NCBI RefSeq assembly: GCF_019974135.1 | Contig: NZ_AP025017.1 | Coordinates: 930,001 to 994,000 of the forward strand | Source: Actinomyces capricornis | GTDB lineage: Bacteria > Actinomycetota > Actinomycetes > Actinomycetales > Actinomycetaceae | Reading direction: 5' to 3' | Length of the DNA stretch: 64,000 nucleotides | Shown: positions 33,650 to 43,980 of the stretch, one piece after another | Position numbering within the stretch: the first letter of the stretch is position 1 | Layout: each line of letters starts with the position of its first letter | Notes under the pieces: generated by a model | Told to the model about the DNA's origin: nothing | The model's database searches: none | The model's input: the letters and a program-made list of their open reading frames with translations, nothing else | Made by a program: the position numbers and the translations under genes

Positions 33650-35292
33650 GGCATGTCTCCTTGCTCTGTTGCCGGTGGCTGATCTGCCCGCTCTCGAGGG
33701 TCCGGCCGGCCCTGGCGGCGGGTCCGGCCCGGGGCCTGCGGGCCAGTATCCTCCCGATCCTCCCGCGCCCCGGCGGCGACGGCGTCGCCGGGCTCGCCGC
33801 GGACCTGATCGCCCGAGTCCCGGAGGGGCGCGTCGCGCTGCTCGGCCCGACGGCGCGCGACATCGCGTCGCACCCACCACGAGTAGGGCAGGAGCTGGCA
33901 CAGGATGACCGAGATCACCGAGCCCATGACCGGGCCGGCCGGCCCCAGGGGCGCGATGAGGATCCAGGAGATGGCGAAGTTGACCGGCACGAGCACCAGG
34001 ACGGGCACCACCTGGAAGCGCAGGCCCCTCGGGTCGGTCATGTACATGCCCAGGGGCTGCTTGGCCGCCTCGACCACGACGTAGCCCAGGAAGGCCAGGA
34101 CCAGCACCGCGGGCAGGACGATCTGCCCGTCGGAGAGCACGTGGGCCACCCAGGGGGTGGCACCGGCCAGCGCCAGGCCGACCGTCAGGCCGCCGGCGCC
34201 GAACAGCAGGGCGGGCACGATCGGGCTCTCGACCTGTCCCCGGGCGCGCGCCCGGGCGAACAGGGGCCACATGGCCACCCCGGCCACGGTGATGGTCTGG
34301 GTCAGCAGGTTGAACAGGTTGGCGGCGAGGTTGTACTGGGCCAGGGACTGCGGGGCGCCCAGGTGGGACAGCAGGAGCCGGTCGGTCTGGAAGGCGATGG
34401 GGATGACCAGGGACTGGATGAGCTGGGGGCCGGCGGTGCCGCGGATGGGCACGCCGGGCACGGCCCGCAGCCGGGGGACATCGCGGAGCACTTCGCGCAG
34501 GAGTGGGCGGGTGGCCCGCCAGGCCACCACGATGCAGATGATCGAGACCAGGGTGTTGGCCAGGTAGGACAGCACCGAGATGGCATTGCCGGCCTCCAGG
34601 CGGGCCAGGACCACCATGAGCAGCAGGCAGGTCATGGCTGGGGAGACCACGCCCTGGCTGATGACCTGCGTGGCCGAGCGGCCCATGCCCACGATGACGC
34701 GCTGGCCGATGCCCAGGGGCAGGGCCATGGCGTAGATGACCAGGCACCAGGTGGCCGTGGCGCCCCCGCCCTCCATGAGCTTGGCACCCAGGAGGGTGGG
34801 CCACAGGCCCAGCAGGCCGATGACCACCGCCAGGGTGCAGATGACCAGGGCCGAGACCAGGAGCACGCGGGTGGCCGTCACCACCGTGCGGCGCACCGCG
34901 GAATCGCGGGAGGGATCCTCCGAGCCCGCCACGACATTGAGGATGACCGCCCCGATCCCCAGGTCGGTGAAGGGCATGAGGCCGGGGAAGGAGGCCAGCA
35001 GCCCGTACTGGGCCCAGGCGTCGGGGCCGAAGTGGCTGATGATGAGGCGGGTGTTGATCAGGCCGAAGACCCCGGCGACGCCCATGACCACGATCTTGGC
35101 CACGGCGGTGCGGCCCACGGAGGACCAGGCCTTTCTGCGCTGCCGGGCCTGCTGCCGGGCCTGCTGCCGGGCCTCATCGTCCGAGCGCGGCGAGGCGCCG
35201 GCGCGATGCTCGGGCAGGTCCTCCCGGGGGCGGCCAGAGCCGTCCCGCGCCCGCTGGTCCAGCGGCTCGGGGACGGTCCGGGGAGTCGTCAT
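33646..35292 (-). CDS. Polysaccharide flippase (Wzx-like, MOP superfamily)
   Basis: A 548-residue membrane protein with an ATG at 35292. An Arg/Gln-rich cytoplasmic N-terminus containing the repeat QQARQQAR precedes about twelve membrane segments between residues 60 and 470. The protein ends in a long charged tail. GLINTRLIISHFGPDAWAQY and the internal layout match oligosaccharide flippases that move undecaprenyl-linked units across the membrane. It is coupled by a 4-bp overlap to the CDP-alcohol phosphotransferase gene and divergent from the initiating transferase gene. Confidence 0.85.
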   Translation of the reverse strand: MTTPRTVPEPLDQRARDGSGRPREDLPEHRAGASPRSDDEARQQARQQARQRRKAWSSVGRTAVAKIVVMGVAGVFGLINTRLIISHFGPDAWAQYGLLASFPGLMPFTDLGIGAVILNVVAGSEDPSRDSAVRRTVVTATRVLLVSALVICTLAVVIGLLGLWPTLLGAKLMEGGGATATWCLVIYAMALPLGIGQRVIVGMGRSATQVISQGVVSPAMTCLLLMVVLARLEAGNAISVLSYLANTLVSIICIVVAWRATRPLLREVLRDVPRLRAVPGVPIRGTAGPQLIQSLVIPIAFQTDRLLLSHLGAPQSLAQYNLAANLFNLLTQTITVAGVAMWPLFARARARGQVESPIVPALLFGAGGLTVGLALAGATPWVAHVLSDGQIVLPAVLVLAFLGYVVVEAAKQPLGMYMTDPRGLRFQVVPVLVLVPVNFAISWILIAPLGPAGPVMGSVISVILCQLLPYSWWVRRDVARRRAEQRDAPLRDSGDQVRGEPGDAVAAGAREDREDTGPQAPGRTRRQGRPDPRERADQPPATEQGDMP

Positions 35293-35818
35293 CTGCTTCT
35301 CATTTCCTTTCCCGCGCGGGCAGGGCCCGGCGCGGGCTTTGTCGTAGGGCTGCGGGGAGTGACCGCATTCTCATTAAGAATTGAACGATCGGGGCTCGAG
35401 CGCCCGTCGATGGGGAGCCCTTCCCATGTCGGGAAGGAGGGCGGGCCCGCATGCTGGACGGGTGATCACAGATTGACAACGGAATACCACAAAGGGCTCT
35501 TTATCGTTTTGTGACCTTCATTCCATTGCTCAGATAAAACCCGTGACACCATCTCGAGGTGGCGTCATCCCAGGGATGACAAGCTCTTCTCAATGTTCAC
35601 TGAAAGCCACCTCATAGCCTCATGGGCACCCCCTCATCGTTGCGAACCTGTAACATAGGCACATGTCATGACGGCGAAAGCAACAGGTGTCCCACCTGCG
35701 ATCTTGGCCACTTCCTACAACTCCTGTCCGCATCCTTAGTAGAGTTCACAAACTGCTGGCGGCCGGACGGCGCGTCAGCACACCCTACGCCCACCCACGA
35801 TCCCAAGCGGAGTCCGCC
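35293..35818. other. 526-bp divergent intergenic region at the centre of the polysaccharide locus
   Basis: AT-rich relative to the surroundings, between divergent starts at 35292 and 35819. It should hold promoters for both the flippase and the initiating-transferase operons. A perfect 17-bp palindrome lies at 35564-35580. The 35687-35818 part is an open extension of the downstream gene but lacks a ribosome-binding site at its first ATG. Confidence 0.5.
35564..35580. promoter_or_regulatory. 17-bp perfect palindrome, operator-like
   Basis: GTCATCCC-A-GGGATGAC is an exact 8-bp inverted repeat around one base, centred between the two divergent polysaccharide operons. The one-base centre rules out an RNA hairpin of that size, so a dimeric repressor or activator site is more plausible. 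Confidence 0.45.
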
Positions 35819-37282
35819 TTGCCTTCTTCGACAGTGACGCTGCCCCAGACCGAGCAGCAGCAGCGCTCTGCCCTGGCGTCGGGAACCACCACCATGGCCT
35901 CGGTCCCGCGCAGCGCCTGGGCGCGCATGCGCGGGGACCTGGTGACCTGGCTGGTCCTCAGCGATATCGCCGCCGTCGCCGTGCCCACCTGGATCGCCGC
36001 CCTCGTCGGCGGCCTCGCGGCCGCCTGGCCGGTGGCCCTCACCGGCGCCGCCATGGTCATGACCGCCTGGTTCCTGGGCGCCATGGGCATGGACACCGTG
36101 GAGCAGGGCACCGTGGGGGCCGGGCGCCTGGTGGCCGCCACCATGGCGGCCATCCCCGTGGCCCTCCTCCTGGGAGGCGATCTCAGCGCCCCCATCCTCA
36201 CCCGCACCGCCCTGGTCACCGCCCTGCTGCTCCAGGGCACCCTCATCATCATCGGCCGCTCCGTGGAGTCCGGCTGGCTCCACCGCCGGCGGGTCGAGGG
36301 CCACGGGCTGCGCCGCACCCTCATCGTCATGGGCTCGGGAGCCCAGCCCCTGCTCACCCAGCTGCGCCGCCACCCCATGGACGGCTTCCTGGTCGTGGGC
36401 TACCTGTCCTCCGGCGGGGGGCGCGACGGGCGCGCTGCCTCCCCCGTGCGCAGCCCCGAGCACATCGCTACCACCGTGCGCTCCGAGCGGATCGACGCCG
36501 TCATGACCGTCGGGTCGGTCACCCCCGAGGACCTGGTGACCATCATGCGGGGCCTGGAGTCCACCACCGTGCGGCTCATCGTGGCCCCCGGCCTGCAGGA
36601 CGTCGTCCCCCAGCGCATGCGCGGCCTGTCGGTCACCCACGGGTGGACGGGCCTCATCGCGGTCAAGACCCGCCGTACCCGCGCCGTGGGCAAGGCTCTG
36701 TTCGACCGCGTAGCCGGCAGCCTCATCCTGGTCCTGGCCTCCCCCGTCCTGGCGGCCACCGCCGTGGCACTGCGCCTGGACTCCCCCGGCCCGGTCTTCT
36801 ACACCCAGACCCGGGTGGGCCAGGACGGCAAGCACTTCACCATGTGGAAGTTCCGCTCGATGTACATCGACTCCGACGCGCGCCGCCAGGATGTCGTGGC
36901 CGCTGGCGGGGACGCCGGCAACGAGGTGATGTTCAAGTCCCGCCAGGACCCGCGCATCACCCGCGTGGGCCGCATCATCCGCCGTCTGTCCATCGACGAG
37001 CTGCCCCAGCTGCTCAACGTCGTGCGCGGCGAGATGAGCCTGGTGGGACCGCGCCCGGCCCTGCCCCACGAGGTCGCCCAGTACGACGCCGAGGCCCTGC
37101 GCCGCCTCCTGGTTAAGCCCGGCATGACCGGCCTGTGGCAGGTCTCGGGGCGCTCGGACCTGTCCTGGGCCTCCACCGTGGCCCTGGACCGCCACTACGT
37201 GGAGAACCGGGGCGGAGCCCTGGACGCCAAGATCTTCCTGGGAACACTGCGAGCCGTCATCGGCGGAAAGGGCGCCTACTGA
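35819..37282 (+). CDS. Initiating polyprenyl-phosphate sugar-phosphate transferase (WbaP/PssY-type)
   Basis: A 487-residue membrane enzyme that starts repeat-unit synthesis by moving a sugar-1-phosphate from UDP-sugar to undecaprenyl phosphate. A TTG at 35819 preceded by CGGAG is my preferred start; an open frame extends upstream to 35687. The N-terminal half has four membrane segments and a nucleotide-binding-like cytosolic domain (LIVMGSGAQPLL). The C-terminal half is the catalytic bacterial sugar transferase domain: KALFDRVAGSLIL (re-entrant helix), MWKFRSM, LSIDELPQLLNV with the catalytic Asp-Glu, and SLVGPRPALP. TGATG overlap couples it to the cytidylyltransferase gene. Confidence 0.92.
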   Translation: MPSSTVTLPQTEQQQRSALASGTTTMASVPRSAWARMRGDLVTWLVLSDIAAVAVPTWIAALVGGLAAAWPVALTGAAMVMTAWFLGAMGMDTVEQGTVGAGRLVAATMAAIPVALLLGGDLSAPILTRTALVTALLLQGTLIIIGRSVESGWLHRRRVEGHGLRRTLIVMGSGAQPLLTQLRRHPMDGFLVVGYLSSGGGRDGRAASPVRSPEHIATTVRSERIDAVMTVGSVTPEDLVTIMRGLESTTVRLIVAPGLQDVVPQRMRGLSVTHGWTGLIAVKTRRTRAVGKALFDRVAGSLILVLASPVLAATAVALRLDSPGPVFYTQTRVGQDGKHFTMWKFRSMYIDSDARRQDVVAAGGDAGNEVMFKSRQDPRITRVGRIIRRLSIDELPQLLNVVRGEMSLVGPRPALPHEVAQYDAEALRRLLVKPGMTGLWQVSGRSDLSWASTVALDRHYVENRGGALDAKIFLGTLRAVIGGKGAY

Positions 37283-37722
37283 TGCTCGTGGGCTACGTCC
37301 CCGGTGGCTTCGACATGCTGCATGTCGGCCACCTCAATATCCTCACCGCGGCCGCACAGCGCTGCGACCACCTCATCGCCGGCGTGGCCACGGACGAGTC
37401 CCTGGAGCGGATGAAGGGCCGCGGCCCCATCGTGCCCCTGGCCGAGCGGATGGCCATGGTCGCCGCCATGCGCATGGTCGACACGGTGGTGCCCGACTAC
37501 GACCAGGACAAGCGCCTGGCCTGGCACCGCAGCCCCTTCAACGTGCTGTTCAAGGGCACCGACTGGCAGGGCACTGACAAGGGCATGCGCCTGGAGGCCG
37601 AGATGGCCGAGGTCGGTGCCACCGTGGTCTACCTGCCCTACACCCCCACCACCTCCTCCACCATGCTTCGCCGCACCCTGACCCAGGAGGTCGCGGCCCG
37701 TCATCCTCAAGGGGTTCAGTGA
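37282..37722 (+). CDS. TagD-like glycerol-3-phosphate (or related) cytidylyltransferase
   Basis: A 146-residue cytosolic nucleotidyltransferase whose ATG shares a base with the previous stop. The nucleotide-binding HxGH motif is HVGH (14-17) in GGFDMLHVGHLNIL. The second loop normally reads RTEGISTT in TagD and here is YTPTTSST, so the substrate may differ from glycerol 3-phosphate. The family makes CDP-alcohols (CDP-glycerol, CDP-ribitol-like). Placed directly after the initiating transferase, it probably supplies an activated alcohol phosphate for glycan decoration or for the CDP-alcohol phosphotransferase at 32882. Its TGA overlaps the GTG of the giant Ig-like gene. Confidence 0.85.
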   Translation: MLVGYVPGGFDMLHVGHLNILTAAAQRCDHLIAGVATDESLERMKGRGPIVPLAERMAMVAAMRMVDTVVPDYDQDKRLAWHRSPFNVLFKGTDWQGTDKGMRLEAEMAEVGATVVYLPYTPTTSSTMLRRTLTQEVAARHPQGVQ

Positions 37723-40700
37723 GCGCCTCACCCTCCTCCCAGCAGCCCGCCTCCGGCGCCGGCGCCAGCGAGCCCGGTCGGCCCGCAGGCGCCCCGGATG
37801 CCGGTCAGGGCCTCCGGGGCGCCCCGCGTCCCGGCGTTCTGGGCCGTCTGAGCGCCAAGGCCCGCCGCTCCACGCGCTCCCCCCAGGACGGCGCGGCCCG
37901 TCCCCCGCGGCGCGGTGCGCAGGCGGTGGGCCGCCCCAGCCCCTCGCGCGCCCGCCGGGCCCGCACCCGCAGGCGCCTCTCCTCGGCGGCGGCGCTGCTG
38001 TGCGTCACCGCCCTGGCCACCGCGGCCTGGCTGCATGACGGGATCGCCCAGGCGGACCTGCACCTCAATGACGGCGGGGTGTGGGTGACCTCCACCTCCA
38101 AGCACATGGTGGCCCGCCTCAACTACCCCTCGCGCAAGGCCGACAGCGCCATCCGCACCGCCTCATCGACCTTCGACGTCACCCAGGACGCCGAGCACGT
38201 CCTGGTGCCCGACTCCGCCGACGCCACGGTCTCCACCGTCGACCCGGTCCAGGTCTCCTTCAGCCAGCGCACCCAGCTGACCCAGGGCCTGGACATCCAG
38301 CAGGGCGCCGACCGGGTCCTGGCGGCCGACGCCTCCGAGGGCACCATCCGCGCCACCTCGGTGGAGGCCATCGCCTCCCTGGCCACCGCCCCGCCCCTGG
38401 TCACCGGCATGCCCGACGTCGTGGCCGCCGCAGGCCGGGACGGCTCGATCCACGCCGTGTCGGCCACCACCGCGTCCCTCATCTCCCTGCCGGTGAGCGC
38501 CTCGAGCTGGGAGAGCGCCGAGCCCCGCAAGCTGCCGCTGACCGCGGGCACCGATGTGGCCCTCACCGCCGTGGGGGATCAGCCCGTGGTCCTGGAGCGA
38601 GGCACCGGCATCCTCCACCTGCCCGACGGCGTGACGGCCGACCTGGGTGAGCCGGGCCTGGCGCTCCAGCAGCCCGGCCCCAAGGCCGACACGGTGCTCG
38701 TGGCCTCGCGCACCGCCCTCATCTCGGTGTCCCTGGAGGACGGCACCTCCACCACGATCCCCGCCTCCAAGGAGGGGGCTCCGGCCGAGGGCGTGGCCGC
38801 GCGGCCCGTGCGCCTGGGCTCCTGCGTCTACGGCGCCTGGTCGGGCTCGGGCCAGTTCGTGCGCGAGTGCTCCGGCCTGGGCGGGGGCAATGAGACCCTC
38901 CACAACGAGTCCCTGGCCACCTCGGCCTCCCCCGTCTTCCGGGTCAATCGCGACGCCATCGTGCTCAACGATGTGGAGACCGGCGCCGTGTGGCTGCCCG
39001 ATGAGGAGCTCATCCTCATCGACGACTGGACCGACGTCACCGCCCAGACCGACGACGACTCCGACGTCGAGGACGACTCGGCCAACACCTCCGAGGAGCA
39101 GACTCCCCCCGAGCGCACCGAGGAGAACCATCAGCCCGAGGCCAATGACGACACCTTCGGCGTGCGCCCGGGCCGCTCCACCCTGCTGCCGGTCCTGGCC
39201 AACGACTCCGATCCCGACGGCGATGTGCTCACCGCCTCCGCCCAGGACCCCGGCACCGGCGTCTCGGTCTCCAGCGCCCAGGGCGGCCTGGCCCTGCGCC
39301 TGGACGCCCCCGCCGAGGCCACCGGCACCTTCACCGTGCCCTACTCGGCCGACGACGGGCGCGGCATGAACGACTCGGCGGTGGCCACCGTGGAGGTCCA
39401 CGGCTGGGACGTCAACGCCGCCCCCGAGCAGACCACCACCCCCACCCTGACGGTCTCGGAGGGGGGCTCGGGCTCGGTCAGCGTCCTGGGCCACTGGCTG
39501 GACCCCGACGGCGACGACCTCTACCTGGTCTCCGCCCAGGGCGAGGGGCTGGATGTCAAGACCTCCCACGAGGGCACCGTCACCGTGCGCGAGATGGGCG
39601 CGGGGGCGGGTACCCGGCAGATGACCGTCGTGGTCTCCGACGGCCAGCAGACGACCTCGGGCACCGTCTCGGTCGACGTGCAGGCCGCCGACAGCGCCAT
39701 CCCCACCGCCAATGCCGACCACGTCCGGGTGGTCACCGGCTCACGCGCCGTCATCTCCCCCCTGGACAACGACGTGTCCCCCTCCGGCGCGCCCCTCTAC
39801 CTGGCCGGCGTGCAGGAGGCGCCCTCGGGCACCTCCATCGAGCTGGACCAGCAGGCCGGGGTCTTCACCTTCTCCGCCGACGACATCGCGCCCCAGAGCC
39901 TCTACCTGACCTACGACGTCATCGACGGGGTCAACACCGCCCAGGGCATCGTGCGCATCGACGTCATCGAGCGCTCCGAGGCCACTGTGCCCCCCGAGGT
40001 GGAGGACGACACCGCCCTGCTGCGCGACGGCGGCTCGACCACCATCGCCCCGCTGTCCAACGACTTCGACCTGTCCGGAGGGGTCCTGGTGCTCCAGTCG
40101 GTCTCGGCTCCGGCCGACTCGGGCGTGACCGTCACCGTGGTGGACCACTCCCTGCTCCAGATCACCTCCTCGGGGCAGGTCCCGACCTCCACCACCGTGG
40201 AGTACACGGTGACCAACGGGACCACCGCGGCCACCGGCCAGGTCTCCATCGTGCCCATCTCCTCCCCGGCCTCCCAGCCGCCGGTGGTCGAGGACGACAC
40301 GGCGGTCGTGCGCGCCGGGGACGTGGTGAGCGTCCCGGTGCTGGACAACGACTCCTCCCCGGCGGGCCTGACCCTGTCGGTGGCCTCCGACCTGGAGGTC
40401 TCCGGCCCGGATCTGGGGACCGCCTGGGTCAGCGAGGACACCGTCCGCTTCCGCGCCGGGGACCAGGCGGGCCGCACCACCCTGACCTACACCACCACCG
40501 ACTCCCACGACCAGGCCACCACGGGGGCCGTGACCGTGGAGGTGCGCCCGCGCGACGACGCCAACAACGCCGCGCCCTCCCCCCGGGGCCTGGAGGCGCG
40601 CACGGTGGCCGGCTCCGAGGTGGAGATCGGCATCCCCCTGGACGGCATCGACCCCGACGGCGACTCGGTGAGCCTGGTGGGCCTGGACCAGGCCCCCACG

Positions 40701-43700
40701 CTGGGCACCGTGGAGGTCTCCTCGACCTGGCTGACCTACACCCCCCTCCAGGGGGCCTCGGGCACCGACACCTTCACCTACGTCGTCGAGGACCGCTTCG
40801 GGGCCCAGTCCACGGCCACGGTGCGCGTGGGCGTGGCCTCGGCAGCGGCCACCAATGCCGCGCCCGTGGCCACCGACGACCTGGTGGTGGCCAAGCCGGG
40901 CCGCACCGTGGCCGTGGACGTGCTGTCCAACGACCTGGACGCCGACGGCGACCCCCTGAGCCTGGAGGGCTCCGCCACCAGCTCCGACCCGTCCATGGCG
41001 GTCTCGACCCGCGGCGGGCGCCTCATGCTCAACCTGCCCTCCCAGGAGGGCGTGCACTCGGTGACCTACACCGTGACCGACGGGCGCGGGGGCACCGACA
41101 CCGGCACCCTGACCGTCGATGTCAGGGCCGACGCCCCGCTCATCAACCCCGTGGGGGTCGACGACTACGTCTCGGTGGACCAGGTCGACGCCGACGGCCG
41201 GGTGACCATCCCCGTCCTGGACAACGACCTGGACGCCGACGGATCCCCCTGGGACCTGACCCTGTCCTCCACCGAGCCCGATGTGGAGGTCGGGGAGGAC
41301 TCCATCTCCCTGAGCGTGACCGAGGAGCCGCGCCTGGTGCTCTACACCGTCACCGATGCGGACGGCCTGACCGGCAACGCCGTCGTCGTGGTCCCCGCCC
41401 GCAGCGCACTGCGGCCCCGGGTCAACGCCTCGACCGTCCCGGTCCAGGTGCCCGCGGACACGGCCACCACCATCAGCCTGTCCTCCCACATCACCACCCG
41501 CGCGGGCACCCAGCCGGTCATCACCGACTCCTCCACGATCCACACCGGCACCGGCACCCAGGAGGCGGGCCTGTCGGGCAACGGCTCCTCCCTGCACTTC
41601 GTCCCGGACCCCGGTTTCACCGGCCAGACCTCGGTGACCTTCACCGTGGCCGACGGCACCGGCGAGGGCGCGCTGAGCTCGACGGTGACCCTGCCTATCC
41701 AGGTCAAGTCCACCACCAACGCGGTCCCGGTCTTCACCCCCACGGAGATCACGGTGGCGCCCGGGGAGGGCCCCACCGTGGCCAACCTGGCGGCCATGAC
41801 CAGGGATCCCGATGAGGGCGACACCCTGTCCTTCTCGGTGGGATCGGCGCCCGCGGGCTTCGAGGTCTCCCTCAGCGGCTCCTCGCTGTCGGTCAGCGCC
41901 GCCTCGGAGGCCACCGAGGGCACCATCGGCTCGGTGGAGGTCACCGTCTCCGACGGCGAGACGACCCCGATCACGGCCAGCCTGCCGCTGAGGGTGGGGG
42001 CCTCGACGCGTCCCCTGATGACCACCGCGCCCACGACCCTGGACTCCGACGGCTCCCCGGTGAAGGTCGATGTCGCCTCCCTGGTGACCAACCCCTTCCC
42101 CGACAAGCCCATCACCCTGAGCGGGCAGCCGACGGTCGCCGGTGGCGAGGGCACGGTCAGTGCCTCGGGCACCACCCTGACCATCTCCCCGGCTGCGGGC
42201 TTCCACGGGCGCCTGAGCGTGTCCTACACGGCGCTGGACGCCACCGGCTCCCCGTCGCGCGCCGTCACCGGCACGGTGACCGTCACGGTCAAGAGCGTCC
42301 CCGAGGCCCCCACGGGGGTACGGGCCCGGGCCGTGGGGGCCACCGCCATGGTGGTCACCTGGTCCAGTGGCGCCGACAACGGCTCGCCCATCACCCAGTA
42401 CACGGTCACCGAGGTCGGCGGCGCCGGGCGCTGGGTGTGCACCGGCTCGCCCTGCCGGGCCGACGGCCTGACCCCCGGGACCTCCTACTCCTTCCAGGTG
42501 ATGGCCACCAACGCCATCGGCGACTCGCCGCTGTCCTCCCCCTCCAGCCCGGAGGTCTTCAATGTCACGGCCGATACCCCGGCCGCGCCGTCCCTGGTGG
42601 CGGGCCAGGGACAGCTGACCGCCAGCTGGACCCCAGTCTCCCCCATCGAGGGGGTCTCCATCACCTACGAGTTGCGCCTGAGCGACGGGAGCGTGCACAC
42701 GACCACCGGGACCTCCCTGACACTGCACTCCCCCGAGGTGAGCACCGGTACCGCCTACACGGCCGCGGTGCGCGCCGTGCCCTCCACGGGCCAGGCCTCG
42801 GGCTACTCCAACCGCTCGAACTCCGCCACGCCCTTCGGCACCCCGGGGACCCCGGGCCAGCCCCAGGTGACCTCCAGCGGGGACCAGGTGCGGGTCTCCT
42901 GGAGCCCGGCCTCGGCCAATGGCTCGCCCGTGAGCTACACGGTGCATGTCTCGGGGGCCGCCGCGCGCAGCGTGGATGCGGGGGGCTCCACCTCGACGTC
43001 CTTCCGTCTGGACCCGGGGAGCTACTCCTTCTCGGTGACGGCCACCAACGATGCGGGCTCGGCGACCTCCAGCACCACCTCCTACACGCACAAGACCGTA
43101 CCCCTGCCGCCCTCGGCGCCCACCGCCCAGGCCAACGGCAAGACCGGCCAGATCGAGGTCAGCGCCTCCCCGCGCGCCGGAAACGGCTGGGACGAAGGGG
43201 ATCTGACGGTCGAGTACTCCATCGGCGGTAACTGGCAGACCTCCACGACCTTCACCAACCTCACCGATGGGCGGACCTACACCGTCCAGGCCCGCACCGT
43301 GGCCGCGGACGGGCGCGAGTCCGCGGCCGTCACGGGCGCATCTGCGGTGCCCTACACCCAGGAGACCGCGCCCTCGGTCCCACGCATCAACTGCACGGCC
43401 AACGGCACCACCGTCAGCTGCACCTGGCAGCCCGGGGGCCGTGACAGCCAGGGCACCATCTACGAGTGGACCTACGCCACCGATGACGACGACATCGAGG
43501 ACGAGGACTGGGCGGACTACCAGGCCATCCAGCCCGGCCAGGCCCTGAGCTTCACCGCCGAGGCCGGTGGCGAGGCCCAGGCCTGCGTGCGGGCGAGGAA
43601 CGGCGCCGGCCGCGAGGAGACCTGCAGCAATGTGCTCTCGGTGGCCGAGGGGAACAAGGTCCCCAAGGGCGATGAGGTCGCCTTCCACATCACCACCGAC

Positions 43701-43961
43701 TCCCCCGACGCCGCCTGCTCCGAGCAGGACCTGCGCGAGACGCAGTTCGCCCGCAACAGCTGCTGGCGGATGGTCGTGGACATCTCGGGGATGAACCCCG
43801 GCTCCAGCGCCCGGTGCGCCTACACCTACCTGGATCGGCGCGACGGGCAGGCCAAGCCCCACAGTCAGGACGTGCCCCTGGACTCCCACGGCGCCAGCCA
43901 CGTGGTCTTCCAGCACCGCGCCTCCGACCCCAACCAGACCGTGACCTGCACCCAGATGTAG
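37719..43961 (+). CDS. Giant membrane-anchored Ig-like/FN3 surface protein (PFNA-type Fn3)
   Basis: A 2080-residue protein starting at a GTG overlapping the previous stop. The N-terminus is Arg/Pro-rich and cytoplasmic, then one membrane helix (about 88-104), so the rest is outside the cell. Residues about 110-430 are beta-rich and propeller-like. Residues about 470-1500 are tandem Ig/cadherin-like modules with the recurring VLDNDxDxDGD(P/S)L pattern, which suggests calcium binding. About four FN3 domains follow (SYSFQVMATNAIGDSPLS and so on). A Cys-containing C-terminal domain ends the protein. Position just before moxR-DUF58-transglutaminase matches the fn3 gene of the bifidobacterial PFNA cluster. 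Likely a scaffold or adhesin; ligand unknown. Confidence 0.85.
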   Translation: MSASPSSQQPASGAGASEPGRPAGAPDAGQGLRGAPRPGVLGRLSAKARRSTRSPQDGAARPPRRGAQAVGRPSPSRARRARTRRRLSSAAALLCVTALATAAWLHDGIAQADLHLNDGGVWVTSTSKHMVARLNYPSRKADSAIRTASSTFDVTQDAEHVLVPDSADATVSTVDPVQVSFSQRTQLTQGLDIQQGADRVLAADASEGTIRATSVEAIASLATAPPLVTGMPDVVAAAGRDGSIHAVSATTASLISLPVSASSWESAEPRKLPLTAGTDVALTAVGDQPVVLERGTGILHLPDGVTADLGEPGLALQQPGPKADTVLVASRTALISVSLEDGTSTTIPASKEGAPAEGVAARPVRLGSCVYGAWSGSGQFVRECSGLGGGNETLHNESLATSASPVFRVNRDAIVLNDVETGAVWLPDEELILIDDWTDVTAQTDDDSDVEDDSANTSEEQTPPERTEENHQPEANDDTFGVRPGRSTLLPVLANDSDPDGDVLTASAQDPGTGVSVSSAQGGLALRLDAPAEATGTFTVPYSADDGRGMNDSAVATVEVHGWDVNAAPEQTTTPTLTVSEGGSGSVSVLGHWLDPDGDDLYLVSAQGEGLDVKTSHEGTVTVREMGAGAGTRQMTVVVSDGQQTTSGTVSVDVQAADSAIPTANADHVRVVTGSRAVISPLDNDVSPSGAPLYLAGVQEAPSGTSIELDQQAGVFTFSADDIAPQSLYLTYDVIDGVNTAQGIVRIDVIERSEATVPPEVEDDTALLRDGGSTTIAPLSNDFDLSGGVLVLQSVSAPADSGVTVTVVDHSLLQITSSGQVPTSTTVEYTVTNGTTAATGQVSIVPISSPASQPPVVEDDTAVVRAGDVVSVPVLDNDSSPAGLTLSVASDLEVSGPDLGTAWVSEDTVRFRAGDQAGRTTLTYTTTDSHDQATTGAVTVEVRPRDDANNAAPSPRGLEARTVAGSEVEIGIPLDGIDPDGDSVSLVGLDQAPTLGTVEVSSTWLTYTPLQGASGTDTFTYVVEDRFGAQSTATVRVGVASAAATNAAPVATDDLVVAKPGRTVAVDVLSNDLDADGDPLSLEGSATSSDPSMAVSTRGGRLMLNLPSQEGVHSVTYTVTDGRGGTDTGTLTVDVRADAPLINPVGVDDYVSVDQVDADGRVTIPVLDNDLDADGSPWDLTLSSTEPDVEVGEDSISLSVTEEPRLVLYTVTDADGLTGNAVVVVPARSALRPRVNASTVPVQVPADTATTISLSSHITTRAGTQPVITDSSTIHTGTGTQEAGLSGNGSSLHFVPDPGFTGQTSVTFTVADGTGEGALSSTVTLPIQVKSTTNAVPVFTPTEITVAPGEGPTVANLAAMTRDPDEGDTLSFSVGSAPAGFEVSLSGSSLSVSAASEATEGTIGSVEVTVSDGETTPITASLPLRVGASTRPLMTTAPTTLDSDGSPVKVDVASLVTNPFPDKPITLSGQPTVAGGEGTVSASGTTLTISPAAGFHGRLSVSYTALDATGSPSRAVTGTVTVTVKSVPEAPTGVRARAVGATAMVVTWSSGADNGSPITQYTVTEVGGAGRWVCTGSPCRADGLTPGTSYSFQVMATNAIGDSPLSSPSSPEVFNVTADTPAAPSLVAGQGQLTASWTPVSPIEGVSITYELRLSDGSVHTTTGTSLTLHSPEVSTGTAYTAAVRAVPSTGQASGYSNRSNSATPFGTPGTPGQPQVTSSGDQVRVSWSPASANGSPVSYTVHVSGAAARSVDAGGSTSTSFRLDPGSYSFSVTATNDAGSATSSTTSYTHKTVPLPPSAPTAQANGKTGQIEVSASPRAGNGWDEGDLTVEYSIGGNWQTSTTFTNLTDGRTYTVQARTVAADGRESAAVTGASAVPYTQETAPSVPRINCTANGTTVSCTWQPGGRDSQGTIYEWTYATDDDDIEDEDWADYQAIQPGQALSFTAEAGGEAQACVRARNGAGREETCSNVLSVAEGNKVPKGDEVAFHITTDSPDAACSEQDLRETQFARNSCWRMVVDISGMNPGSSARCAYTYLDRRDGQAKPHSQDVPLDSHGASHVVFQHRASDPNQTVTCTQM

Positions 43962-43980
43962 GCTCTGGCGGCGCACCACC

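Noticed and set aside
33616..35514. 632-codon plus-strand open frame over the flippase gene
   Set aside because: Antisense shadow rich in Gly, Gln and His; the minus-strand frame encodes a typical multi-helix flippase coupled to its neighbour.
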